From Tindallia magadiensis (GTDB taxonomy: Bacteria; Bacillota; Clostridia; Peptostreptococcales; Tindalliaceae), in assembly GCF_900113635.1 (NCBI RefSeq), contig NZ_FOQA01000002.1, positions 248,001 through 312,000 of the forward strand: DNA of 64,000 nt. The letters run 5' to 3'. The notes under the pieces are model-generated. The model worked only from the letters and a program-made list of their open reading frames with translations, made no database searches and was not told where the DNA came from. The position numbers and the translations under genes are program-made. Below are positions 43,023 to 52,039 of the stretch, piece after piece. The stretch's first letter is position 1. Each line of letters begins with the position of its first letter.

Positions 43023-44159
43023 ATGAAAACGAAACCATTGATGATGGGCTTACTGCTGCTAATAATGCTGATAGGCTTCTTTTCCTTCAGCTTAGGCAGA
43101 GAAGAGGAACCGCTGTTCATTGGATTTTCAGCAGGACTTACTGGGGCGGCTTCAGAACTTGGTGTTAGTGGACGCAATGGTTTGATGATTGCGGTTCAAA
43201 AAATAAATGAAGCAGGGGGGATTAATGGAAGGGAAGTAAAGGTAGTGGTAAAAGATGACGAGAACGACCCGCAAAAGGCTTTAGAAGCAGATGAGGCCCT
43301 TTATCAGCAAGGAGTTAAGTTTATTATTGGTCATATGACTAGCAACATGGCTGAAAAAACCCTTCCCTTTATTAACGAAAAGGAAATATTAATGGTCACA
43401 CCTACCATGAGTTCTGATGAGTTAAGTGGAAAGGATGATTATCTGATTCGTGTGGTTTCGTCTAATCGTGATGAAGCCATCTTTATGGCTGAAATTTATC
43501 ATCAGAAACCGGAAATTAGGAGGGTGATGGTTCTTTATGACCAGTCTAACCATGCCTATACATCCGTAATTCGCGACTTTTTTGCTGAATTTTTTGAAAC
43601 AGAGGGAGAAAAACAAGTAATGTCTTTGGCTTTTTCTTCTGAGAAAGGAATCGATTACTTAGAAACCATTGAGAAGGTGGTAGATAGTCAACCTGATGCG
43701 TTGATCATTCTATCCTCAGCCTTTGATGCGGCCATCTTCTGCCAACAGATAGAACGGATGAACGTTGAAATGCCGATTTTGTTATCGGCTTGGTCCATGA
43801 CGACAGATTTAATTTCTCATGGTGGAATCGCCGTAGAAGGTGTTCGTATTGTCAGTCTGATGAATCAGGAAAGTGAAAAAAAAGAATATCAAGATTTTGC
43901 AGATGAATATCGACAAAGATACGAAGAAGACCCATCTTTTTCAGCGGTTTTTGCTCATGATGCGGCAATGGTTTTGTTTGAAGGAATAAAGGCTTTGGAT
44001 TCGAAAGAAATAACCCCGCAACAAGTAAAAGAGTCTATTATAGACATAGGAAGTTTTCAAGGGTTACAAAGTCTTATAGAAATAGATGAATATGGTGATG
44101 CCAGCAGAGAAATTTTCAAATATACCATTCAGAATGGTCAATTTGTTAAGGTGGAATAA
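43023..44159 (+). CDS. ABC-type branched-chain amino acid/amide substrate-binding protein
   Basis: 378 residues. A hydrophobic N-terminal signal or anchor (MGLLLLIMLIGFFSFSLG, no lipobox Cys) is followed by a type I periplasmic binding fold of the LivJ class: IGFSAGLTGAASELGVSGRNGLMIAVQKINEAGGINGREVKVVVKDDENDP. No ABC permease or ATPase gene is nearby. Instead the next gene, 2 bp downstream, is a membrane GGDEF-EAL protein, so this binding protein probably serves as a sensor subunit, not a transporter subunit. ATG 43023 follows GGGAGGCGTG. Confidence 0.87.
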   Translation: MKTKPLMMGLLLLIMLIGFFSFSLGREEEPLFIGFSAGLTGAASELGVSGRNGLMIAVQKINEAGGINGREVKVVVKDDENDPQKALEADEALYQQGVKFIIGHMTSNMAEKTLPFINEKEILMVTPTMSSDELSGKDDYLIRVVSSNRDEAIFMAEIYHQKPEIRRVMVLYDQSNHAYTSVIRDFFAEFFETEGEKQVMSLAFSSEKGIDYLETIEKVVDSQPDALIILSSAFDAAIFCQQIERMNVEMPILLSAWSMTTDLISHGGIAVEGVRIVSLMNQESEKKEYQDFADEYRQRYEEDPSFSAVFAHDAAMVLFEGIKALDSKEITPQQVKESIIDIGSFQGLQSLIEIDEYGDASREIFKYTIQNGQFVKVE

Positions 44160-44161
44160 GC

Positions 44162-46513
44162 ATGAAGAAAAGTCGAAAGTTACGTGACTATATTATTCGC
44201 AGCAATATTCTTGCCGTTTTATTACCTATTCTGATGGTAGGTTTGTTAGTTGTGTCGATTATTATTTATTATAATGAGCAAGAGATGCAACAAAAAAATC
44301 ATATTATTACCGCTACCATTGCACAGCGGATTAGCCAAATGTTGGATAAACCCATAGCCGATCTAAAAGAAATTGCTGAGTTGATTGATCGGCAAATTCT
44401 ATCAGCAGATAAGCTAATGGAATATTTGGAAACAGTGGTAACTCATGCCGATTATCTGGAAGGCTTAGAGATCATTGATGAAAATGCGCGTGTTCGGTAT
44501 ATGGCACCCTATAACCAATACTTGATGGGAATTAGTCGGGTGAATCAGGCTTATTACCAGATCGCCAGCCGTCAGGAGGAACCATATTTTTCCACAAGCT
44601 TTATTTCACAGCAGACAGGAAGTCCTGCCTTAACCGTGGCGATGAAACATGAGTCAAAGGTGTTGGTAGCCTATTTGAATTTAGAACAGATCAGTCTTTT
44701 ATCATCACAGTTGAGTGAAAGTTATGGGAATAATATGCTGGTGGCTGTCACCGACCGCCGAGGCGTCTATATTTCCTATAAAGAACTAGAAAAGGTATAT
44801 CAGAGAGAGATGGATCCCAATATTTATATGATAAGTGAAGGGATTCAAGAAAGAGATTTTTATACCGGGAAGCATCTAGATCACTGGATTACCGCTTATC
44901 CTGTTGAAAATGCCAATTGGTATACTATTGTGTATCAATCCGTTGATACGCTGTATGATACGATAAAAAGAATTATTTTCGTGAGCTTTCTGGTAATCCT
45001 GATGTTCTTTCTCCTATCTACCAGCATAACGCGACGAAATTTACGGAAAATAACCCACTCTTTCCAGGAATTTTTAGATCAAACTCGGGAAATTGCCAAA
45101 GGAAACTACGAGAGGCGAGTCCAAACAGACAGCTTTGAAGAATTTCACCAATTGGCTGAAAGTTTTAATATAATGGTCGATAAAATTGAATCAAGAAATC
45201 GAAGGCTGCAAGACCTAGCCTATTTTGATCCTGTGACAAAACTTCCCAATGCCAGTTATCTGCATGATTTTCTTGGGAATATGCTATCAAAACATCAGAA
45301 GACAAATAAAAAACTAGCGGTTATTTATTTTGATTTGGATCATTTTAAACGGATCAATGATACCTACGGACACACTTTTGGTGATGAAGTATTAGCTCAA
45401 GTAGGAGAAAGATTGTTAGCTGAAGAGGATCAAAGTGGAACGGTAGCTCGAATGAGTGGTGATGATTTTGTTTGTGTTCTTCCGGATGTTGGAGACTTAG
45501 AAATGGTACTAGAAAAAATAAAAAACCTTCGGAAGAAGTTTGTCTTACCAATTTCTTCTCGGGACACGGAGGTTTATTTGGATATAAGCTTTGGTATTGC
45601 CCTTTATCCGGAGCATGGTGATACGGTGGAAACCTTACTTCAGCACGCTGATACGGCTACTAGTACATCAAAAAAAGAAGGAAGTAATAAATATACCTTT
45701 TTCCATGAATCGATGAAACTTGATTTAAGAAGAAAGATGGATCTGGAAAAAGGAATGAGAAGGGCCCTAGAGAACCAGGAAATGTCACTGTGTTATCAGC
45801 CGCAAGTATTTGCTAAGACCGCAGAAAACAGGGGAGTTGAGGCGTTGTTGAGATGGCATCACCCAGTATTTGGGTCTGTATCTCCTTATGAATTTATTCA
45901 AGTAGCCGAAGAATCTGGACAGATTCTTGCCATTGGTGAATGGGTGCTGTCAAAAGCCTGTGAAAAATTGGCGGAGTTTAATGATCATCAGCCGCATAAG
46001 CTTACGATGTCTGTCAACGTATCAACCTTACAGCTCAGGAGTCGTGGTTTTGTAGAGATGGTAAAAAAATACGTAAAAAAGCATAAGATTAATCCGTCAT
46101 TTCTGGAATTAGAAATGACAGAAAGTGTTTTTATTCATTCTTTTGACGAAGCAGTTACAATCTTAAATGAGCTAAGGGAGATAGGGGTGAAAATTTCTTT
46201 AGATGATTTTGGCACTGGATTTTCTTCCTTGTCTTATCTGAGACATCTTCCGATCAATACACTGAAAATTGATAAAGCATTTGTTCAGGGGATGGAAACG
46301 GACAAAGATACAGAAATAATGATTGATTCAGTTATTACGATGGCACATAATATGAACCTAGATGTTATTGCCGAAGGCGTAGAAAATGAATGGCAGCTTC
46401 AAGCCATGAAGCGCTATGAATGTGATATGGTGCAAGGTTATCACATTAGTCACCCTTTGACTGAAGAGATGCTCGGAAAATATTTTGAAAAAAAGAATGA
46501 TGAAAATAGTTGA
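44162..46513 (+). CDS. Membrane HAMP-GGDEF-EAL protein, probable c-di-GMP phosphodiesterase
   Basis: 783 residues: membrane helix (about 15-38), extracytoplasmic Cache-like domain, second helix (about 275-295), HAMP, GGDEF domain and EAL domain. The cyclase signature is degenerate: MSGDDF near 431-436 instead of GGDEF. The EAL domain is intact: EALLRW near 560, ELEMTES, LDDFGTGFSSLSYLRHLPINTLKID and DVIAEGVE. It therefore most likely breaks down c-di-GMP, with the GGDEF part as a GTP sensor. Coupling to the binding protein 2 bp upstream suggests ligand control. The metQ promoter -35 overlaps its stop codon. Confidence 0.9.
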   Translation: MKKSRKLRDYIIRSNILAVLLPILMVGLLVVSIIIYYNEQEMQQKNHIITATIAQRISQMLDKPIADLKEIAELIDRQILSADKLMEYLETVVTHADYLEGLEIIDENARVRYMAPYNQYLMGISRVNQAYYQIASRQEEPYFSTSFISQQTGSPALTVAMKHESKVLVAYLNLEQISLLSSQLSESYGNNMLVAVTDRRGVYISYKELEKVYQREMDPNIYMISEGIQERDFYTGKHLDHWITAYPVENANWYTIVYQSVDTLYDTIKRIIFVSFLVILMFFLLSTSITRRNLRKITHSFQEFLDQTREIAKGNYERRVQTDSFEEFHQLAESFNIMVDKIESRNRRLQDLAYFDPVTKLPNASYLHDFLGNMLSKHQKTNKKLAVIYFDLDHFKRINDTYGHTFGDEVLAQVGERLLAEEDQSGTVARMSGDDFVCVLPDVGDLEMVLEKIKNLRKKFVLPISSRDTEVYLDISFGIALYPEHGDTVETLLQHADTATSTSKKEGSNKYTFFHESMKLDLRRKMDLEKGMRRALENQEMSLCYQPQVFAKTAENRGVEALLRWHHPVFGSVSPYEFIQVAEESGQILAIGEWVLSKACEKLAEFNDHQPHKLTMSVNVSTLQLRSRGFVEMVKKYVKKHKINPSFLELEMTESVFIHSFDEAVTILNELREIGVKISLDDFGTGFSSLSYLRHLPINTLKIDKAFVQGMETDKDTEIMIDSVITMAHNMNLDVIAEGVENEWQLQAMKRYECDMVQGYHISHPLTEEMLGKYFEKKNDENS

Positions 46514-46538
46514 CAAAAATTCAAATCCATATTAATAT
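46510..46538 (+). promoter_or_regulatory. Sigma-A promoter of the met transport operon
   Basis: TTGACA, 17 bases, TAATAT. The -35 overlaps the TGA of the preceding gene. Transcription should start near 46545, ahead of the SAM aptamer. Confidence 0.85.
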
Positions 46539-46591
46539 GCTATACAGGTTCACAAAAATTGCAAGAGAAAACAAACAACCGAATAATATGA

Positions 46592-46712
46592 AACTCTTAT
46601 CAAGAGTGGTGGAGGGACTGGCCCGATGAAACCCGGCAACCATAACTGTTTATCAGATCGATAACAGCTAAAGGTGCTAAATCCTGCGGAATTTCCGGAA
46701 GATGAGAGAGTC
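46592..46712 (+). ncRNA. SAM-I (S-box) riboswitch aptamer
   Basis: The conserved S-box text is present: CTTATCAAGAGTGGTGGAGG, GACTGGCCCGATGAAACCCG, GGCAACC, AAGGTGCTAAATCC and GATGAGAGAG closing helix P1 with the 5' ACTCTTATC. It binds S-adenosylmethionine and lets the downstream terminator form when SAM is plentiful. The genes it controls, metQ-metN-metI, are the expected class. Confidence 0.97.
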
Positions 46713-46732
46713 AATATGATTTACTAAATTGC

Positions 46733-46759
46733 CTCTCTGTCTTGACAGAGAGTTTTTTT
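46733..46759 (+). terminator. Riboswitch-controlled terminator
   Basis: Stem CTCTCTGT/ACAGAGAG (loop CTTG) followed by seven T, 20 bases after the aptamer. The 5' arm could be competed for by the GAGAGAG of P1. Confidence 0.92.
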
Positions 46760-46838
46760 ATTGTTCAAAAGGAGGAATGGAAAGAAAAAGAAAGTTGTTT
46801 TACAGAAAAAAATAAACTTATAGAAAAGGATGATTAAA

Positions 46839-47645
46839 ATGAAGAAAACAATAGGCTTATGGATTGTAGGAATACTTTTTTTATTAAGTGGTTGTGGTAA
46901 TTCAGATGCACAAAATACATTAGATCCAAATCATTTGATCATAGGTGTGACCCCGGGGCCACATGAAGAGGTAATGGAGCAGGTTAAGAAAAAGGCTGCG
47001 GAAGATGGAATAACCATTGAGCTTCAAGTATTTACAGAATATGTAATGCCTAATATTGCTTTGGCAGAAGGTGAATTAGACTTAAACATGTTTCAACACA
47101 AACCCTACTTGGAGAGATTTAGTGAAGAAAGAAATCTTGATCTGGTAGACGTAGGATATACCATTAATTTCCCCATTGCATTGTATGCTGAATCCTTGGA
47201 AAATGTTTCAGAACTTCAGGAAGGAGATCGTATTGCTATTCCTAATGATCCTACTAACGGTGCAAGAGCATTGATTCTTTTGGAAAGTGCCGGATTGATC
47301 ACCTTGGAAGAAGGGGTAGGCGTAGAAGCGACGGTCAATCATATCGCAGAAAATCCTATGAATTTCCATATCATAGAACTGGAAGCATCTCAGCTCCCCC
47401 GACAATTAGAAGAAGTAACGGCAGCCGTTATTAATTCCAACTTTGCTATTGAGTATGGCTTTGTTCCCACCAGGGACTCTATTCTAATGGAGCCGGGAGA
47501 TTCGCCCTATGTGAATGTGGTAGCCGCCAGAGCTGAGAATAAAGATGATCCTGCTATTGCTCAGTTGATGGAATATTATTATCAGGATGATATTAAAGCG
47601 TTTATTGAAGAACGATTTCAAGGTTCCATTGTTCCCGGGTGGTAA
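46839..47645 (+). CDS. metQ: Methionine ABC transporter substrate-binding lipoprotein MetQ
   Basis: 268 residues. The signal peptide ends in a lipobox LLSGC near residue 19, so it is a membrane-anchored lipoprotein. The NLPA/MetQ family core is clear: IIGVTPGPHEEVMEQVKKKAAEDG, LNMFQHKPYLERF and AIPNDPTNGARALILLESAGLI. It delivers L- or D-methionine to MetNI. ATG 46839 is better spaced from AAAAGGA than ATG 46830. Under SAM riboswitch control. Confidence 0.95.
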   Translation: MKKTIGLWIVGILFLLSGCGNSDAQNTLDPNHLIIGVTPGPHEEVMEQVKKKAAEDGITIELQVFTEYVMPNIALAEGELDLNMFQHKPYLERFSEERNLDLVDVGYTINFPIALYAESLENVSELQEGDRIAIPNDPTNGARALILLESAGLITLEEGVGVEATVNHIAENPMNFHIIELEASQLPRQLEEVTAAVINSNFAIEYGFVPTRDSILMEPGDSPYVNVVAARAENKDDPAIAQLMEYYYQDDIKAFIEERFQGSIVPGW

Positions 47646-47685
47646 AAAGATTCGGAAACAGGAGAACGGAAAGGATAAATGAACA

Positions 47686-48723
47686 ATGATTGAGTTCCGG
47701 AACATATCAAAAGAATTCAAAACAGAAGCCCAGACAAACTTGGCCTTAGACCGGGTATCCTTAAAGGTGAACCAAAGAGAAATATATGGGATTATTGGGC
47801 ATAGTGGCGCAGGTAAAAGCACATTGATTCGGGTAGCTAACCTGTTAGAAAAGCCAACGGCTGGTGAAGTTTTTTTCAATGGAGAAGCCTTAACAAAATT
47901 GACCGCCGAAGAACTGCGAAAAAAGCGGCAGGATATGGGGATGATTTTTCAAGGGTTTCATCTGCTGAAAACCGCCACGGTTTATGAAAACATAGCGCTG
48001 CCACTAAAATTAGTTGGATTAAATGCCCTTGAAATTAAGAAACGTGTTCACCAGTATTTATCTGTGGTGGGACTATTAGAGAAAGAACAGGCCTATCCAT
48101 CGCAGTTGTCTGGTGGTCAAAAACAACGGGTAGCTATTGCCAGAGCCTTATCTCATCGTCCAAAGGTACTGTTGTGCGACGAGGCGACCAGTGCTCTGGA
48201 CCCGGAAACAACAGAGGCTATTTTAGAATTGTTAAATCAGATTAATCGAGATTTTGGAATTACTATTTTACTTATTACTCATGAAATGTCGGTGATTCAG
48301 CGAATATGTGACCGGGTAGCGGTAATGGAAGCTGGGAAGGTTGTAGAAGAAGGAAGTTTACTTCAAGTGATTTCGTCACCAAAACATCCTACGACACAAA
48401 AATTCATTAACAGTCAATTTCCCTCAGGCGCCGAAAATCTTATAGAAAACTCCTTGCATGAAGGTCATTTAATCGTTGAACTATCCTTTGTAGGTAATGT
48501 TGCTGACAAACCAGTGTTAGCAGAAGTAGCAAAAAAGTTTGATGTTTATCCGAATATTCTTTCTGGCAATATGGTTCCTTTGAAAAAAGATCATTATGGA
48601 AAGCTACTGGTTGAATTACAGGGTAATCAGATGGAAACAAAAAAATGTTTACGTTATCTGAAGGAAAAGGGTATCCGTACTGAAATCCTTAAAGGAGTTG
48701 GTTCGCATGAAGCTGTTTCTTGA
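47686..48723 (+). CDS. metN: Methionine ABC transporter ATP-binding protein MetN
   Basis: 345 residues. Walker A GHSGAGKST near 38-46, signature LSGGQKQRVAIARAL, Walker B VLLCDEATSALD and H-loop ITHEMSVI. The C-terminal about 90 residues (HLIVELSFVGNVADKPVLAEVAKKF) form the NIL/ACT-like domain that binds methionine and inhibits transport in this family. The 3' end overlaps the metI start by 17 bp. ATPase of the MetNIQ importer. Confidence 0.96.
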   Translation: MIEFRNISKEFKTEAQTNLALDRVSLKVNQREIYGIIGHSGAGKSTLIRVANLLEKPTAGEVFFNGEALTKLTAEELRKKRQDMGMIFQGFHLLKTATVYENIALPLKLVGLNALEIKKRVHQYLSVVGLLEKEQAYPSQLSGGQKQRVAIARALSHRPKVLLCDEATSALDPETTEAILELLNQINRDFGITILLITHEMSVIQRICDRVAVMEAGKVVEEGSLLQVISSPKHPTTQKFINSQFPSGAENLIENSLHEGHLIVELSFVGNVADKPVLAEVAKKFDVYPNILSGNMVPLKKDHYGKLLVELQGNQMETKKCLRYLKEKGIRTEILKGVGSHEAVS

Positions 48724-49366
48724 TCAATGGGCACCAATAATGGTAAAGGCCAGCCTTGAGACTTTTCAAATGGTAGGGATCGCCATGTTGTTTGCTGTTT
48801 TATTGGGACTTCCCTTAGGCGTGTGTCTCATTTTAACTAGGGACGGAGCTGCTTACGAAAACAAGTATTTTTACAGTGGAATCAACATGGTAATTAATTT
48901 TTTTCGTTCCGTCCCTTTCATTATCTTATTATTTTTTATTCTGCCCTTTACTCGATTACTGGTAGGAACTTCCATTGGAGTAAAAGGCGTGTTAGTTCCC
49001 TTAGTCATTCACACAGCACCTTTTGTGGCCCGGTTAATGGAGTCAGCTCTTTTAGAAGTAAACGACGGTGTGATTGAAGCCTATGAATCCATGGGGATTA
49101 CAACACCAAAGATCATTTGGAATGTCATGATTCGAGAAGCAAGACCATCCATTGTACTAGGGCTGACAACGGCCATCATTTCTCTGATAGGCGCAACGGC
49201 TATGGCAGGACTGGTGGGTGCCGGAGGGTTGGGCGACTTAGCCTATCGCTATGGTCATCTGCGTTATGAAGCAACCGTCATGTACGCTACGGTAGGATTA
49301 CTGGTTGTCTTAGTCCAGTTGATTCAGTCTGGTGGCAACAAAGTGGCGACTAAAATCAGAAAATGA
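48707..49366 (+). CDS. metI: Methionine ABC transporter permease MetI
   Basis: 219 residues with five membrane helices. The family patterns ETFQMVGIAMLFAVLLGLPLGV, FFRSVPFIILLFFILPFTR and the EAA-loop EAYESMGITTPKIIWNVMIREARPSIV are present. ATG 48707 follows AAAGGAGT and overlaps metN. Forms the membrane pore of the methionine importer with MetN. Confidence 0.95.
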   Translation: MKLFLDQWAPIMVKASLETFQMVGIAMLFAVLLGLPLGVCLILTRDGAAYENKYFYSGINMVINFFRSVPFIILLFFILPFTRLLVGTSIGVKGVLVPLVIHTAPFVARLMESALLEVNDGVIEAYESMGITTPKIIWNVMIREARPSIVLGLTTAIISLIGATAMAGLVGAGGLGDLAYRYGHLRYEATVMYATVGLLVVLVQLIQSGGNKVATKIRK

Positions 49367-49394
49367 GAAAGCGCAGCTAAAGAGCTGCGCTTTC
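49367..49394. terminator. Hairpin between metI and the convergent sensor gene
   Basis: Perfect 12-bp stem GAAAGCGCAGCT/AGCTGCGCTTTC with an AAAG loop, directly after the metI stop. The T run is short, so it may be a shared, partly Rho-independent end. Confidence 0.75.
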
Positions 49395-49401
49395 TATCTT
49401 A

Positions 49402-50544
49402 TTAAGGAACCATCGACTGATAAAGGGGGAGTTTTATGGTAACCCGGCCACCTTCAGAGCTGTTTTCGGTATGAATACTACCGTAGTACTTATTGACAAT
49501 GATGTCGTAAGCATAGGTCAAACCTAGTCCAGTACCTTCCCCCAGTTCTTTGGTGGTGAAGAAAGGATTAAAAACCTCTGTACTGTCATGAGGCGAAAAT
49601 CCTTCTCCACTATCCAGCAGTTCAATAGTGACACAACTTCCTTCTTGTTGAGTGGTAAGGCTGAGATAGTGAGTGTGTCCATCTAAGGCCTTTTCTTTAC
49701 AACGTTTTATCTCATCAATACTATTTTGAATGAGGATGATCAGAACTTGAAAAAAATCATACTTGTTGATGAGGATAATAGGATCATTAGGCGTCAAGGT
49801 TTTTTCAATGTGATCGAAAATATGTAAATCACCCTCTAAATAGTGAAATATTTCATCGATCATTCTATTAAGATTTTCAGCTTTTGTACCGGAGGGAAAA
49901 GACAACACGGGTTGGCTTTTGTCTCGGTGAGAATCGGTGTTGCAAGTATTTGATTGCTGGGCTTCATAAAGGAGTCTTTCTTGACGTAGTCGTTCAAACC
50001 CGGAAGAAAAAAGTTCGGAAACAAGTTTTAAGATGAAAGGACAAGAAACATTCCACTTAGCCTTTTCTTTTGTAAAATCAATGCCAATATAGCCAATTAA
50101 TTCTTGACGATAAAAAATAGGGACGGTAATTAATGACTTGATACCCTGTTCCAGTAAAATTTCTTTTTCTGCATTGGCGTAAGTATCCATTAACGCAACA
50201 TCTTCAATAAAGATAGTATCTTTTTTGAGGAGTTTAATCATCCACCAATGAAAATCATCCGTGGCTAAATTTTGCAGTAAGTTGATTTCAGGAGAGACGC
50301 CTTCATTGCACCATTCATAGACATTATCCATATACTTTAGCTGGTCACGAAACATAAAGACATACACTCGAGAGGCTTTGGTATAGATGCCGATTCGTTC
50401 CAGGCAGGTATTAACCAGATGCTCGTTATGAATGGTTAGGTCCATCATAATCGAGGAAACATCCGATAGTAAATCTAACACCTCGGATAACTCATCATTA
50501 CATATCTTCTTCATAAAATCGTAACTTTCTGAACTTTTAATCAT
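49402..50544 (-). CDS. GAF-domain sensor with HATPase, no evident phospho-acceptor His box
   Basis: 380 residues, no membrane helix. A GAF domain (about 30-195; IEDVALMDTYANAEKEILLEQGIKSLITVPI and GYIGIDF) is followed by a linker and a histidine-kinase-type ATPase with N box VLIILIQNSIDEI, LLDSGEGFSPHD and GEGTGLGLTYAYDII. I cannot find a HisKA-type H-E/D-x-x-N/T-P box between them, so it may phosphorylate an unusual site or act as an ATPase-like regulator. AAGGGAG precedes the ATG. No response regulator is adjacent. Confidence 0.8.
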   Translation of the reverse strand: MIKSSESYDFMKKICNDELSEVLDLLSDVSSIMMDLTIHNEHLVNTCLERIGIYTKASRVYVFMFRDQLKYMDNVYEWCNEGVSPEINLLQNLATDDFHWWMIKLLKKDTIFIEDVALMDTYANAEKEILLEQGIKSLITVPIFYRQELIGYIGIDFTKEKAKWNVSCPFILKLVSELFSSGFERLRQERLLYEAQQSNTCNTDSHRDKSQPVLSFPSGTKAENLNRMIDEIFHYLEGDLHIFDHIEKTLTPNDPIILINKYDFFQVLIILIQNSIDEIKRCKEKALDGHTHYLSLTTQQEGSCVTIELLDSGEGFSPHDSTEVFNPFFTTKELGEGTGLGLTYAYDIIVNKYYGSIHTENSSEGGRVTIKLPLYQSMVP

Positions 50545-50857
50545 GTTAAATCTCCCTTCATAAGGATCGAAAAAATCAGTAAAGGTATTTTGTCATAATA
50601 TTAACAAGCAAACGTTGATTAATAGCATATAACACAATGTACCATTAATCAAAAAAGGATTCAAGAGATAAAGGCATGAAACCGTACACTTAAGAAAAAA
50701 AGTAAAAAAACAAAAGGTCACAGATGACCTTACAAATACGCTTAGAAATAAGATAGTTTTAGAAAGATAGGAAAAAGATCTGATAGAAAGCTTGTATCTT
50801 TTGGTTCTCTCCCATATAATAAGGGGCGCACAAGAATCGACGGGAGGGATTTGATAT
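50545..50857. other. Intergenic region between divergent genes
   Basis: A/T-rich. Palindrome AAGGTCA-CAGA-TGACCTT at 50714-50731; on the minus strand a T-rich run follows it, so it could attenuate the GAF sensor gene or bind a regulator. The right end holds the promoter of the opine dehydrogenase-like gene. I see no coding sequence. Confidence 0.5.
50792..50820 (+). promoter_or_regulatory. Sigma-A promoter of the opine dehydrogenase-like gene
   Basis: TTGTAT, 17 bases, TATAAT; 38 bp before the start codon. Confidence 0.7.
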
Positions 50858-51964
50858 ATGAAATTAAAAGTATGTATCATTGGAAGCGGAAATGGGGCTT
50901 TAGCAGCAGCGGCAGATTTAACGCTGCAAGGTCATCAAGTAAACTTTTACGTAAATGATCAATATCGCAATCGGCTGAAATCTTTATTTTTGGAAAAAAC
51001 CATACAGCTCGATGGCGTAGGGGCTACAGGAAAAGCGACTCTCAATAAGGTCACTTCGAATATTGATGAAGCGCTGGAAGATGTAGATTTAATTATGCCG
51101 GTATTGCCAGCATATACCATTGCAAAGCTGGCGGAGGAACTGGCAGATCATCTTAAACCGGATGCACGAATTCTGTTAGCTCCAGGCAGTACTGGTGGTG
51201 CCTTGATCATGGCGAGAAAATTATATGAAAAGTTGGGAAATCATCAGATTCGGGTATCTGAAATCCATTCGTTACCCTATGCAGCCCGAAGTAATGGTGA
51301 GCAAAATGAAGCACTGATATTACTGGAATGTAAGAAATTGTATTTTGCAACGTTTCCCTCAAAGTATAATGATGAAATGGCAGAATTGACCAGACACATC
51401 TATCCATCTATTGAACCGGTCAGGGATGTGCTGGAAAGCTCTTTAAATAATGGAAATCCGGTATCTCATCCGGCGCCGGTTGTATTAAATGCAGGAAAAA
51501 TTGAATACTTTAATGGAGAGCATTATCATTACCGGGAAGGGATCACACCTTCCGTTGCCCGGGTGAATGAACGGGTGGACAAGGAGCGGCTTTCCATTTG
51601 CAAGGCCTTAGGCTATAAAGGGATTCCGGCGGTAGAACGTCTTTATGAGATGGGTTATGCTCCTAAAAGAGAAACCCTTTATGAATGCTATCGAGACAGT
51701 AATGCCTTTAATCCACTAAAAGGACCTAGTAGTCTTAAGGATCGGTATTTGGTGGAAGATACAAAATGTTCTTTGGTGGCGCTGGCGAGTTTGGGAGATG
51801 CCCTAGGAATTGAAACGCCAGTGATGGATTCCGTTATTGTACTGGCGTCGGCTTTAAATGATGAAGATTATTATCAAACTGGATGCACTGTACAAGACTG
51901 GGGTCTGGAAGGAAAAAACCTGGGAGAAATAAAAACATTTTTACAAGAGGGATATAATGGGTAA
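50858..51964 (+). CDS. NAD/NADP octopine/nopaline dehydrogenase family protein
   Basis: 368 residues. N-terminal Rossmann fold with CIIGSGNGALAAAADLTLQGHQV (GxGxxA-type) and, near 95-110, a conserved LLAPGSTGGALIMA segment. The C-terminal all-helical domain has NNGNPVSHPAPVVLNAGKIEY and HYHYREGITPSVARVNERVDKERL, the usual opine dehydrogenase signature with the catalytic His region (NPVSHP). These enzymes reductively join an amino acid and a 2-oxoacid, or act in reverse. GGGAGGG precedes ATG 50858. Substrate unknown; no opine metallophore genes nearby. Confidence 0.88.
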   Translation: MKLKVCIIGSGNGALAAAADLTLQGHQVNFYVNDQYRNRLKSLFLEKTIQLDGVGATGKATLNKVTSNIDEALEDVDLIMPVLPAYTIAKLAEELADHLKPDARILLAPGSTGGALIMARKLYEKLGNHQIRVSEIHSLPYAARSNGEQNEALILLECKKLYFATFPSKYNDEMAELTRHIYPSIEPVRDVLESSLNNGNPVSHPAPVVLNAGKIEYFNGEHYHYREGITPSVARVNERVDKERLSICKALGYKGIPAVERLYEMGYAPKRETLYECYRDSNAFNPLKGPSSLKDRYLVEDTKCSLVALASLGDALGIETPVMDSVIVLASALNDEDYYQTGCTVQDWGLEGKNLGEIKTFLQEGYNG

Positions 51965-52039
51965 GCATGCAATAGATGTGAAGCGTTTTTGTTTTTAGGA
52001 GTACGTTATAAGAGGGAAAAGATACAGGGAGGGTAATGC

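Noticed and set aside
43023-46513. Part of an ABC amino acid importer
   Set aside because: No permease or ATPase gene flanks the binding protein; its partner is a GGDEF-EAL protein.
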